Source: a virus
Length of the DNA: 41,537 nucleotides
Virus record (IMG/VR): IMGVR_UViG_3300031576_000138
Span: 1 to 41,537 of that record
Reading direction: 5' to 3' (one strand)
The notes beneath the pieces were generated by a model that saw only the letters and a program-made list of their open reading frames with translations, was not told where the DNA came from and made no database searches. Position numbers and translations under genes: made by a program. This document shows, piece by piece, positions 33,063 to 39,315 of this stretch (the stretch's first letter is position 1; each line of letters opens with the position of its first letter).

Positions 33063-33400
33063 ATGAACGTGGACCGCGGAAGCATGGAACTGGTGGACAC
33101 GCAGAAGGTGCTGCTCTCGATCGCGGCCAAGGACCAGGGTGGGCCCAGCGTGCGGTCGCGTCCGACGAGTTCGACTGGGTGTCGAGCAACCCGGACGCCC
33201 TCGCGCTGGAGGCCGTCGTGAACGAGGACGGCACGCCCGGCGACCCGTACACCCGGTGGGGCCTCACGCCGGCACCGGGGTATGCAGTCGTCACGGTGAC
33301 GCACGTCCCGAGCGGCAACACCGAGATGCTCACCGTCTCGGTCAACAAGAGCGGGCCCGGTGCGATCGGCCTGAGCGCCGGCACGCCGATCCTGGAGTAG
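33063..33400 (+). CDS. Ig-like (BIG2-type) small protein split by a -1 frame break
   Basis: From ATG 33063 (perfect AAAGGAGG) the frame reads MELVDTQKVLLSIAAKDQGG, then turns into Arg/Ser-rich nonsense ending at 33221. From about 33150 the -1 frame reads AVASDEFDWVSSNPDALAL, then GYAVVTVTHVPSG, and ends at 33400. Together they form one bacterial Ig-like domain of about 110 aa. One missing base in the GGGCCC at 33141-33146 would restore it; no canonical slippery site is present. The same frame is open upstream to GTG 32925 (MTLARCIEELAREVGRL), which may be an N-terminal extension or a separate tiny gene. Confidence 0.65.
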
Positions 33401-33466
33401 TTTCCCGCGGCCGTCCCGGGTCGTCACCGTTGGCGTCCCGGGACTCCCCCGCGACTTTGGGAGGAA

Positions 33467-33820
33467 ATGATGGACAAGATCCTAGTGTTCGCGAGTTCCC
33501 CGGCGGCGATCGCCGCGGTGCAGTGGCTCCTCGGCTGGCTCGTGAAGCCACGCCTCAAGGGCGTGGAGGCGCAGGTCAAGCTCACCGGCTGGGTCAACGT
33601 GCTCAACTACTTCGTCGGCGTGATCGGCTTCGCGATCGTGCCGAAGGAGTTGAACGCCGCGAGCCTGCTGGACCCGCTGATCGGTGGGGGCAGCATCTTC
33701 CTCGCCGCGTTCGGCCAGAACCTCATGGTGACGGGCATCCACTCGACGGTGAAGAACACGCTGAAGCCGGCGCTGCTCTTCACCGCCAAGGCGCTGTTCT
33801 CTCGATGGATCAAGTTTTAG
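33467..33820 (+). CDS. holin candidate
   Basis: This 117-aa protein has hydrophobic segments at about residues 5-27 (ILVFASSPAAIAAVQWLLGWLV), 42-58 (VNVLNYFVGVIGFAIV) and 68-92 (LLDPLIGGGSIFLAAFGQNLMV), and a basic tail. Size, multiple spans and position after the endolysin fit a holin that permeabilises the inner membrane. SD GGGAGGAA; ATG 33470 directly follows and could be a second start, as in dual-start holins. Confidence 0.6.
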   Translation: MMDKILVFASSPAAIAAVQWLLGWLVKPRLKGVEAQVKLTGWVNVLNYFVGVIGFAIVPKELNAASLLDPLIGGGSIFLAAFGQNLMVTGIHSTVKNTLKPALLFTAKALFSRWIKF

Positions 33821-33925
33821 GAACAACCCCGGGCGGGGGGCGCGCATCCGACCGAAACGCGCTGAGGGGACCTCCTGGCCCCCGAGACGCCAGCAAAGCC
33901 GCGCCGAGAGCGGAGAACCTGCCCC

Positions 33926-33955
33926 TTGACTAGGCGGCCGGGCTCGCGCTAGCGT
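33926..33955 (+). promoter_or_regulatory. candidate promoter for the early module
   Basis: TTGACT (33926-33931) and TAGCGT (33950-33955) are separated by 18 bp. The -35 is good and the -10 weak, suggesting a regulated promoter. It opens the 214-base gene-free stretch (33821-34034) before the HTH gene; the rest of that stretch holds only a palindrome. Confidence 0.45.
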
Positions 33956-33985
33956 GGGGCCCGAGTTCCGAAAAGTGCGCGCCGT

Positions 33986-33997
33986 TGACGCGCGTCA
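33986..33997. promoter_or_regulatory. 12-bp palindromic operator candidate
   Basis: TGACGCGCGTCA is a perfect palindrome located between the candidate promoter and the HTH gene start at 34035. It is a plausible autoregulatory site for that protein or the LexA-type protein. Confidence 0.4.
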
Positions 33998-34034
33998 GGT
34001 TGCCGGTGTAGGCGTCGGGAGGAGGAGCCCCACG

Positions 34035-34301
34035 ATGCAGCGGCGCCCGCAGCGCTGGCGGACACGGTTCGGGTCCTTCGTCAGCAGCTACACGATCGAA
34101 GCCCTCACGCGCGACCTAGGGGCCGCGGGTTTCCCAGTGACCAACAAGGCGGTCTACTCGTGGCTCTCCGGGCACCGGACGCCGCGGCTCTCCGCCGCCA
34201 ACGAGATCGTCAAGCTGAGCGCCGGCAGTCTCGCGCTCGACGACGTGTGCAGGCATCGGGAGGAAGTAGGCGATGGCTCAGCGTCACCCGCGACGCGCTG
34301 A
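34035..34301 (+). CDS. small helix-turn-helix regulator (Cro/YdaS-like)
   Basis: An 88-aa protein with an HTH core at about residues 20-60: YTIEALTRDLGAAGFPVTNKAVYSWLSGHRTPRLSAANEI.., in which NKAVYSWLSGHR is the recognition-helix signature of XRE/Cro-like proteins. First gene after the candidate promoter, so it likely controls the early/replication operon. ATG 34035 has GGAGGAG; upstream in-frame codons to 33954 overlap the promoter and are excluded. Confidence 0.72.
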   Translation: MQRRPQRWRTRFGSFVSSYTIEALTRDLGAAGFPVTNKAVYSWLSGHRTPRLSAANEIVKLSAGSLALDDVCRHREEVGDGSASPATR

Positions 34302-34503
34302 AGTCCGACAGCGTCGCGCCCGCCGCGTGCGCGGCTCCCGCTCGGTCGGCCCCCACGTCTTCGAGAAGCCCGGCGCCCTCCTGCGAGTCCTGTCGTATGA
34401 GATCGACGTGCGGCCGCTCATCCTCGCGGAACTCCAGCGCTCGATCTCGGCCGACCTCCGGAACGCACTCGCGGACCTCGTCCGCCGGGGTCTGTGGCCA
34501 TGA
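34273..34503 (+). CDS. hypothetical basic protein, 76 aa
   Basis: Arg-rich N-terminus (MAQRHPRRAEVRQRRARRVRG) followed by a helical domain (VRPLILAELQRSISADLRNALADLVRRG). Starts inside the HTH gene after GGGAGGAAGTAGG and ends in an ATGA overlap. Likely nucleic-acid binding, unproven. Confidence 0.55.
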   Translation: MAQRHPRRAEVRQRRARRVRGSRSVGPHVFEKPGALLRVLSYEIDVRPLILAELQRSISADLRNALADLVRRGLWP

Positions 34504-34713
34504 TGCGGACCTACTGCCAGGTCGATCTCATCCTCGACGGGGGACAGATTGGGGCCCGTAGGCTCACCGGCACAGTCGAGACGCATGACGTCCACGCGGC
34601 GGCGGTCTCGATCATCCGCCGAGCAACTTGGGTTGGAACTCTCGGACCCGAGCCGCTGGGAAGTGAAGCGCTACAACTTCTACAGCGAGGGCGTCCCGAG
34701 CCCACCCAGTTGA
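34500..34713 (+). CDS. hypothetical protein with a +1 frame break at 34620
   Basis: ATGA-coupled start; MMRTYCQVDLILDGG.. then HAAAVSIIRR is good protein. Beyond 34620 the same frame is codon-poor (many A/T third positions). One base later, the frame reads EQLGLELSDPSRWEVKRYN and ends EGVPSPPS at 34713, with GC-rich third positions. One extra C in CGCC explains it. The product would be about 70 aa, of unknown function. A second one-base shift in the C run near 34705 would run on into the next frame. Confidence 0.5.
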
Positions 34714-34741
34714 CGCGGAGAAGGAAAGGCTCCTCGACTTG

Positions 34742-34906
34742 GTGCGGCGCGTCCTCCGCGAGTTCGTCGAGTTTGTCCAGCGCCAGCAGCGCCGCCTTGT
34801 CGCCGCCGCGGCACCGTCGATCGACGAAAGAGTGCCCCCAGATCCCGACGCCGCGCACGTCCTCGACTACTTCGGCAGGAGGGAGTCTGATGCTGTCAGC
34901 GCTTGA
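34742..34906 (+). CDS. hypothetical acidic/helical protein, about 54 aa
   Basis: The frame reads VRRVLREFVEFVQRQQRRLVA, then ERVPPDPDAAHVLDYFGRRESD, with excellent third-position GC. The start is uncertain: GTG 34742 or TTG 34739 after AAGGAAAGG, or fusion to the preceding frame-broken gene, since the same frame is open upstream (DAEKERLLDL). Ends within the next gene's start region. Confidence 0.45.
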   Translation: MRRVLREFVEFVQRQQRRLVAAAAPSIDERVPPDPDAAHVLDYFGRRESDAVSA

Positions 34907-35045
34907 CCTCGGCCGTAGACCTGAGCAACTGAGAGTTTGCCGGGGAGAGCGGGAGCGCAGGCGAACCTCGCAGGGGCCGCCGAACTCCCGCGCCCCGGCG
35001 GGAACAAAGGAAAGGGACGGCATGTCAATCCAGGAAGGCCCGTGA
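34890..35045 (+). CDS. 51-aa basic hypothetical protein
   Basis: ATG 34890 follows AGGAGGGAG and the stop overlaps the next GTG (GTGA). The product (MLSALDLGRRPEQLRVCRGERERR..) is Arg-rich and probably unstructured. Its sequence is less convincing than its signals. Confidence 0.45.
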   Translation: MLSALDLGRRPEQLRVCRGERERRRTSQGPPNSRAPAGTKERDGMSIQEGP

Positions 35046-35296
35046 GCCGCGTGGTCAGGATCACGGTGCCGAGGCCCAAGCCTGGGCACGCGGTCCTGGT
35101 GATCGTGTCCGAGCACGGCGGCGCAGTGGTCTACGGCTCGCACGTCGTCAGCTTGGAACTGCTGGATAAGGAGGAGGCGAAGGCGCTGGGGTCGCTGCTC
35201 GTCCAAGAACTGCGCACGACGTTGGTCCGGATGCGTGGCACCGTCGCCGCGGGTCAACTCCGGGAGACTCCCGATGGCAACGCTCGAAAGGATTGA
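35042..35296 (+). CDS. hypothetical protein, 84 aa
   Basis: GTGA-coupled start. Beta strands (VVRITVPRPKPGHAVLVIV, GGAVVYGSHVVSLEL) followed by a helix (EEAKALGSLLVQELRTTLV). No family recognised. Overlaps the next gene by 23 nt. The open frame upstream to 34937 is a shadow. Confidence 0.6.
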   Translation: MSRVVRITVPRPKPGHAVLVIVSEHGGAVVYGSHVVSLELLDKEEAKALGSLLVQELRTTLVRMRGTVAAGQLRETPDGNARKD

Positions 35297-35636
35297 GGCG
35301 TGGCAAGCGTCGGTAGTGAGATGTGGTCTGGCGGCGCGGGCGCTCAACGCAACCGTGGCGCTGTTCAACTCGTCGGGCCCCGACGGGGACGCGGCGTGGA
35401 AGTCGGTCGAGGCCGCCAGAACGGCGTTCTCGCGTTCCACGGCGCGCGAAGCTCAGCAGTGGAAGGCGGCGACCGGGAAGGACGACCAGCAGACCATGGC
35501 GGGCATGGAGCGGCCGGGACCCGGGGCGCGCGAGGGCCGTGCCGAGAGCAAGGTGGCCGCCGGGCGCAAGGGTGGCGGCAAACGCTCGAAGCCGGCCCTC
35601 GCCGCCGTACCGCCGCCGCCGGAGGAAGTCCACTGA
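35274..35636 (+). CDS. hypothetical protein, 120 aa
   Basis: Helical N-terminal two-thirds (ERIEAWQASVVRCGLAARALN, SVEAARTAFSRSTAREAQQW) and a disordered Gly/Lys/Pro-rich tail (GRKGGGKRSKPALAAVPPPPEE). SD GGGAG. Its stop shares bases with the CTG start of the nuclease gene. Confidence 0.6.
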   Translation: MATLERIEAWQASVVRCGLAARALNATVALFNSSGPDGDAAWKSVEAARTAFSRSTAREAQQWKAATGKDDQQTMAGMERPGPGAREGRAESKVAAGRKGGGKRSKPALAAVPPPPEEVH

Positions 35637-36067
35637 AGCGCTGGGGACGCAGGTCGAGCCGCCGGGTCGGAAAGTTCGGCGTCGCGCCCAAGCTGGAGCG
35701 CCAGTACCGCGGCGCCGTCTACGCCTCGAAGGCCGAGGCGCGCTACGCCGCGCAGTTGGAGCTTCGGCGCCTGGTGGGGCAGAACGTCGGGTGGTCGCGC
35801 GGTGAGCGCATCCCGCTGATCGTCGATGGGCTCCGCGTCGGTTACTACCGCCCCGACTTCCAGGTCTGGTACGCCGGCTCCGCGATCCCAAACCTGGTCG
35901 AGGTGAAGGGCAGGTGGAACCAAGCGGATCGGCTGCGCGTGCGGCTCTTCCTCGCCTGCTACCCTGAGGCGCGGCTGCTCTGCGTTCGCGCTGGACCCGG
36001 GGGCCAGTTCGAGACCATGGATTCCCCGCAGCCGGTGCCCGTCGAGGGCGTCGGAGAGTTGTCGTGA
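35633..36067 (+). CDS. PD-(D/E)XK nuclease, DUF1064-like (Holliday-junction-resolvase-type)
   Basis: A 144-aa protein: SKAEARYAAQLELRRL (first acidic helix), YYRPDFQVWY (catalytic Asp) and LVEVKGRW (E-x-K). This is the DUF1064 pattern common in phage replication modules, where such proteins probably resolve branched DNA or trim replication intermediates. The frame has no usable ATG, GTG or TTG at its 5' end. CTG at 35633, in a CTGA overlap and 8 nt after GGAGG, is the only start with signals. GTGA-coupled to the next gene. Confidence 0.75.
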   Translation: MKRWGRRSSRRVGKFGVAPKLERQYRGAVYASKAEARYAAQLELRRLVGQNVGWSRGERIPLIVDGLRVGYYRPDFQVWYAGSAIPNLVEVKGRWNQADRLRVRLFLACYPEARLLCVRAGPGGQFETMDSPQPVPVEGVGELS

Positions 36068-36144
36068 ATGTCGTGATCTGCTTCCTGATCGTGTGCGCGG
36101 CCGTCCTGCTGTCCTGCTGGTTGACGCCGCCGAGGCGGCGATGA
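36064..36144 (+). CDS. 26-aa single-span membrane peptide
   Basis: GTGA start and ATGA stop overlaps fix both ends. The product is a hydrophobic span (NVVICFLIVCAAVLLSCWL) with a basic tail TPPRRR, suggesting inner-membrane insertion with a cytoplasmic C-terminus. Such peptides can modulate membrane proteins; function unknown. Confidence 0.55.
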   Translation: MNVVICFLIVCAAVLLSCWLTPPRRR

Positions 36145-36365
36145 GCCGAGATCGAGTCGTGTGCATGGAGTGGCCAGGGATCGTGGCCGTGGCGAGCCGC
36201 GTCGCGTGCTCCATTTGCGGCCGCGTTTGCGCGATCAGTCCCGAGACGAGAAAGGCGATCGACGGCCAGGATGTGGACGTGGTCTGCCTGGACTGCTTGG
36301 CTCCACCTCCTGACGCTGTGCTCATGCCCCCAACGGAGGGGCAGATCCGGGAGATGCTGGAGTGA
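36141..36365 (+). CDS. small zinc-knuckle protein, 74 aa
   Basis: VACSICGRVC and VVCLDCLAP form a two-pair zinc knuckle in a 74-aa protein; ATGA and GTGA overlaps on each side. It directly precedes the replication initiator gene. Function unknown. Confidence 0.62.
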   Translation: MSRDRVVCMEWPGIVAVASRVACSICGRVCAISPETRKAIDGQDVDVVCLDCLAPPPDAVLMPPTEGQIREMLE

Positions 36366-37204
36366 GCCGCGGGCCGTTCGCCAAGGTCTATCGCTCGCTG
36401 TGGAACGGCACCCTCGGGGCCAAGTGGGAGGGCTGGGCGCTGCTGGTCTACATGCTCGCCCACTGCGACGCCGACGGCAGGATCGACGAGACGCCGGAGG
36501 CGATCGCCAGGAAGTCGGGCCTGCCGCTCGACGTCGTGGAGCGCGGGATCTCGATCCTGGAGGCGCCCGACCAGCACAGCCGCTCGGCCGCGGACAAGGG
36601 GCGCCGCATCGCGCGCCTCGACGACCACCGGGACTGGGGCTGGCAGATCGTCAACTTCGAGCACTACCGCTCCAGCGAGGACCCGCGCGGGGCCGTGGTC
36701 AGGAAGCGCCGCCAGCGTCACGGCGAGTCACGGGAGGTCACGGCGAGTCACGGCATGTCCCGTGAAGCAGAGGCAGAAGCAGATGCAGATAGAGACCAAC
36801 CCCTCCTCCCCGCCGGCGCGGAGCGCTCGCCTGACGGCGCCGCTCCGCCCGCCCTTCCCCTGGGGCTGACGATCCCGGAGGGGGACGCCTCGGTCTTCAT
36901 GACGCTGCCCACGAACCGCCAGGGGGCAGCCGTGGCGGTGCATGAGGGACAGGTCCGGGAGTGGGCCGCGCTCTTCCCGGCGGTGGACGTCCGGCAGGAA
37001 CTCCGCGAGATGCGGGCGTGGCTCCTCGCCAACCCCAGGCAGCGGAAGACGACTCGGGGCATGGTGGCGTTCGTGACCCGGTGGCTGGCGGACGAGCAGG
37101 ACAAGGCCGCCCGCGGTTCACAGCGCGCCCGCGGGCACCGCTCGGGCGTGGACGAGCGCTACCGCCGAGAGAACCTCGGCACGAGAGGAGCGGGGAATGG
37201 CTGA
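36362..37204 (+). CDS. phage replication initiator/replisome organiser
   Basis: A 280-aa protein. The N-terminal winged-helix part (AKVYRSLWNGTLGAKWEGWALLVYML, GRIDETPEAIARKSGLPLDVVERGI, WGWQIVNFEHYR) matches phage replisome-organiser domains. The C-terminal LREMRAWLLANPRQRKT..FVTRWL resembles helicase-loader-binding domains. Like lambda O, it should bind origin iterons and recruit the helicase through the adjacent loader. The linker (residues ~118-145) is encoded by a 10-bp iteron array. GTG start in a GTGA overlap. Confidence 0.82.
   Translation: MSRGPFAKVYRSLWNGTLGAKWEGWALLVYMLAHCDADGRIDETPEAIARKSGLPLDVVERGISILEAPDQHSRSAADKGRRIARLDDHRDWGWQIVNFEHYRSSEDPRGAVVRKRRQRHGESREVTASHGMSREAEAEADADRDQPLLPAGAERSPDGAAPPALPLGLTIPEGDASVFMTLPTNRQGAAVAVHEGQVREWAALFPAVDVRQELREMRAWLLANPRQRKTTRGMVAFVTRWLADEQDKAARGSQRARGHRSGVDERYRRENLGTRGAGNG
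36717..36766. repeat. 10-bp iteron array, candidate replication origin
   Basis: GTCACGG recurs at 36717, 36727, 36737 and 36747, with a degenerate fifth unit (GTCCCGT) at 36757. The 10-bp period is one helical turn and not a multiple of three, so it is not driven by a protein repeat. A purine-rich, less GC-rich tract of GCAGA(G/A/T) repeats follows (36766-36795). Confidence 0.75.
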
Positions 37205-38129
37205 GAAGGAACAACCGGAAGCCTTCAGGGAATCCGAGCAGATCGCCGCTCGGGCCGAGTCGGCCGTCTCCGCGGCGGGGCTCACGGCCCGCGCGCGACG
37301 CGGTGCTCAAGATCCTGGAGCGATACGAGCTCCGGGGTCTGCCCAAGATGCGGCCACGAGTCCCTACAGGCCGGCGCCGCAAATCTATCGCTGCGAGCAG
37401 TGCCAAAGAGATGAAGCCGAAGCCACCCGCGTCGCCGGCGAGGCGGCCAACATCCTGGCGGCTATGCCGGGGCTCTCGGATCGCGCGCTGCGTCGCTCGG
37501 GAGTCAGCACGCGCGAGCGTTCGGCGAGCCTGGATCTCGTGCCCGCCAACATCCGCCGGCTCTTCGGTGCCCCCGCGCTGGGCGTCGAAGCGCTCATGGC
37601 GGGCGAGGAAGTCCGCCGCGGCTTCGGCCTTTCTGGAGGCGCTGGGTGCGGGAAGACCTTCGCCTTGGTAGCGCTCTTCAAGGCGGCCGTCGAAGCGCGG
37701 CTCAGGACTCGCGCCCCCAAGATCGGGCGCGCCGCGTTGCTCACCTGGCTCGCGTGGACGTCGTGGCCCACCGAGGTCAACGACCTGCGGGTCATGAGCA
37801 CGCAGGAGGAGGGGCTTGTGGAGGCGCGCGCGCGCATCCTCAGGCTCAGCAAGATCGAGGCGCTGGTGATCGACGACCTCGGCGTCGAGCGGCTGCGCGG
37901 CACCTACGAGGACGACTGGGCGGCCTCGCAGTTGGACGCACTCGTGGACGCGCGCTACAACGAGATGCTGCCGACCTGGTACACGACGAACCTCACCGCC
38001 GACGAGCTTCAGGATCGGTACGGCTCGCGACTATACTCGCGCCTGTGCGCCGAGAACCCGCTGCGCGCGGTCCCGGGCCCCGACCTCAGGCTGGTGGGCC
38101 GAAGCACCGCCGCGCCGGAGGCCCCATGA
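37197..38129 (+). CDS. DnaC-like helicase loader (AAA+ ATPase)
   Basis: A 310-aa protein with Walker A GGAGCGKT (K153), Walker B ALVIDDLG (D226-D227) and a sensor-like region TWYTTNLT; it should load the host helicase at the origin bound by the upstream initiator. N-terminal part: CEQC (about residue 67) suggests a zinc ribbon. Between 37296 and about 37365 another frame is better coding (RDAVLKILERYELRG) and a third gives CPRCGHE, so several one-base shifts may disguise the true N-terminus, including the missing Cys pair. Net frame is preserved. Confidence 0.82.
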   Translation: MAEKEQPEAFRESEQIAARAESAVSAAGLTARARRGAQDPGAIRAPGSAQDAATSPYRPAPQIYRCEQCQRDEAEATRVAGEAANILAAMPGLSDRALRRSGVSTRERSASLDLVPANIRRLFGAPALGVEALMAGEEVRRGFGLSGGAGCGKTFALVALFKAAVEARLRTRAPKIGRAALLTWLAWTSWPTEVNDLRVMSTQEEGLVEARARILRLSKIEALVIDDLGVERLRGTYEDDWAASQLDALVDARYNEMLPTWYTTNLTADELQDRYGSRLYSRLCAENPLRAVPGPDLRLVGRSTAAPEAP

Positions 38130-38554
38130 CCGAGCCCCGGATCACCGATGAACGGCTGGCGGCGCTGGTCAAGTTCTTGACGTACCCCGCCGAGAACCGC
38201 GTCAGGGAGCTGGAAGCCCAGGTCGCGGCGCTGCACCGGCTCGTCACCGTGGTACTCACTGCTGAACCACATCGAAAGGTCATGGACATGCCAGGAGGTG
38301 CGCGGAGCACGCAGCGATTGCTCGCCGACACCGCCGCCGCCGCCGCTCAGTACGAGGCTAGGATCAAAGAGCAGGAGCGGGAGTTCCGGCGCGTGCTCAA
38401 TGGCGTTGACGATCTTGACGGCGCGCTCGCCACCGCCGAGGATAGTCCTTGGGGGAGCGATCCGGGCTTCATGGCTGTCACCAAGAAACTGGCGCGCACG
38501 TTCTCTGAAGTAGCGGCCGCCGCGATCCGTGCCGGGGAGCACGCTGATGGCTGA
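38126..38554 (+). CDS. hypothetical coiled-coil protein, 142 aa
   Basis: ATGA-coupled to the loader. Long helices (RVRELEAQVAALHRLVTVVL, QYEARIKEQEREFRRVLNG, VTKKLARTFSEVAAAAIRAGEHA) suggest a coiled coil. May accompany the replication proteins. No family recognised. Overlaps the next start. Confidence 0.6.
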   Translation: MTEPRITDERLAALVKFLTYPAENRVRELEAQVAALHRLVTVVLTAEPHRKVMDMPGGARSTQRLLADTAAAAAQYEARIKEQEREFRRVLNGVDDLDGALATAEDSPWGSDPGFMAVTKKLARTFSEVAAAAIRAGEHADG

Positions 38555-38763
38555 GAAGCTACGCTGCATCAGCACCGAAGTTGACGGCGGCGAGCCGGAT
38601 GGGATCGTGTGGATGGAGCCGCCCGAGGTCACTATCGCGGGGCGCGTTTCTGGACATGATGCGAGAGCACGCCGAAAGTCTGGAGGACGGCGGGAGCATC
38701 ACCATCACGATCTATCGTCACGACCTTACGCGGGAGGAACTCGATGCCATTCCCGAGACTTGA
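38547..38763 (+). CDS. hypothetical protein with a +1 frame break at 38643
   Basis: From ATG 38547 (SD GGGAG) the frame reads MAEKLRCISTEVDGG.. and WMEPPEVTIAG, then degenerates. Dropping one C at 38643 continues as AFLDMMREHAESLEDGG, then ITITIYRHDLTREELDAI, ending at 38763 with much better codon use. The restored protein is about 71 aa. No start codon with signals precedes the second half, so one gene rather than two is likely. Confidence 0.6.
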
Positions 38764-38806
38764 GTGGGGCCGTGCCGGGAGAGCCGAGAACAGCCAAGGA
38801 GGAAAG

Positions 38807-38869
38807 ATGAACCTGATCGAACAAGCCGACCCGCGAGAGGGCCGTGCATCGTCGGAGCCAGCTACTTAG
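38807..38869 (+). CDS. 20-aa leader peptide candidate
   Basis: ATG 38807 follows a perfect AAGGAGGAAAG and the frame (MNLIEQADPREGRASSEPAT) ends at TAG 38867-38869, whose last base begins the GTG of the CsrA-like gene. It may act as a coupled leader for that gene. Confidence 0.35.
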   Translation: MNLIEQADPREGRASSEPAT

Positions 38870-39315
38870 TGACCAACACGAGGAAGTTCGGACCCAAGCC
38901 GTCCGGCACGCTGCTGATCTGGCGCCGACCTGGCAAGGGGCTGTTCATCGGCCGCAGCATCCGCGTGACGATCCTCGACTGCACGCACTCGACGGTTCGG
39001 CTCGCCGTCGAGGCCCCGCTGGCGGTGGTCGTGAGTGCGGGCGACGTCGGCCTGGAGGACCACCTCGCGCGCCAGCTTGATCGGGACACCCGGGCGCCCG
39101 TTGATGGGAAGGATCTGACCACCGTCGCGCTGCTCAAGGACCAGGCTGCGAAGCTCGGGCGCGAGGCGACCATCGTCTACGTCGGCGAGGACGAGGGGCA
39201 GCGCGCGTCGCTCTCAATCGACGCCCCCCTGAACGTGGCGGTGACGCGCGACGACTTCAGCTTCGAGGAGCACATGACCGTCCAGACCAGGCGCGAAGGC
39301 GGGGAACGCGGGTGA
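38869..39315 (+). CDS. tandem CsrA/RsmA-like RNA-binding protein
   Basis: A 148-aa protein with two CsrA folds in one chain. Half 1 (residues 15-68): LLIWRRPGKGLFIG, IRVTIL, VRLAVEAPLAVVV. Half 2 (residues 84-137): LLKDQAAKLG, ATIVYV, ASLSIDAPLNVAVTRDD. Against E. coli CsrA, half 1 keeps the beta-1 arginines (R19/R20 for R6/R7) but has A57 for R44. Half 2 has Leu-Leu at 88-89 for R6/R7 but keeps R127 for R44. It would bind GGA-type mRNA hairpins and control translation of phage or host messages. GTG start; GTGA-coupled to the HNH gene. Confidence 0.78.
   Translation: MTNTRKFGPKPSGTLLIWRRPGKGLFIGRSIRVTILDCTHSTVRLAVEAPLAVVVSAGDVGLEDHLARQLDRDTRAPVDGKDLTTVALLKDQAAKLGREATIVYVGEDEGQRASLSIDAPLNVAVTRDDFSFEEHMTVQTRREGGERG

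Noticed and set aside
33121-33160. Programmed -1 frameshift in the Ig-like gene
   Set aside because: No X XXY YYZ heptamer in the correct phase was found; a lost base in the GGG/CCC run is simpler.
36765-36795. Short GCAGA(G/A/T) hexamer repeats considered as a CRISPR or separate satellite
   Set aside because: Units are 6 bp without spacers and encode alternating Ala-Glu/Ala-Asp; treated as part of the origin-proximal tract.
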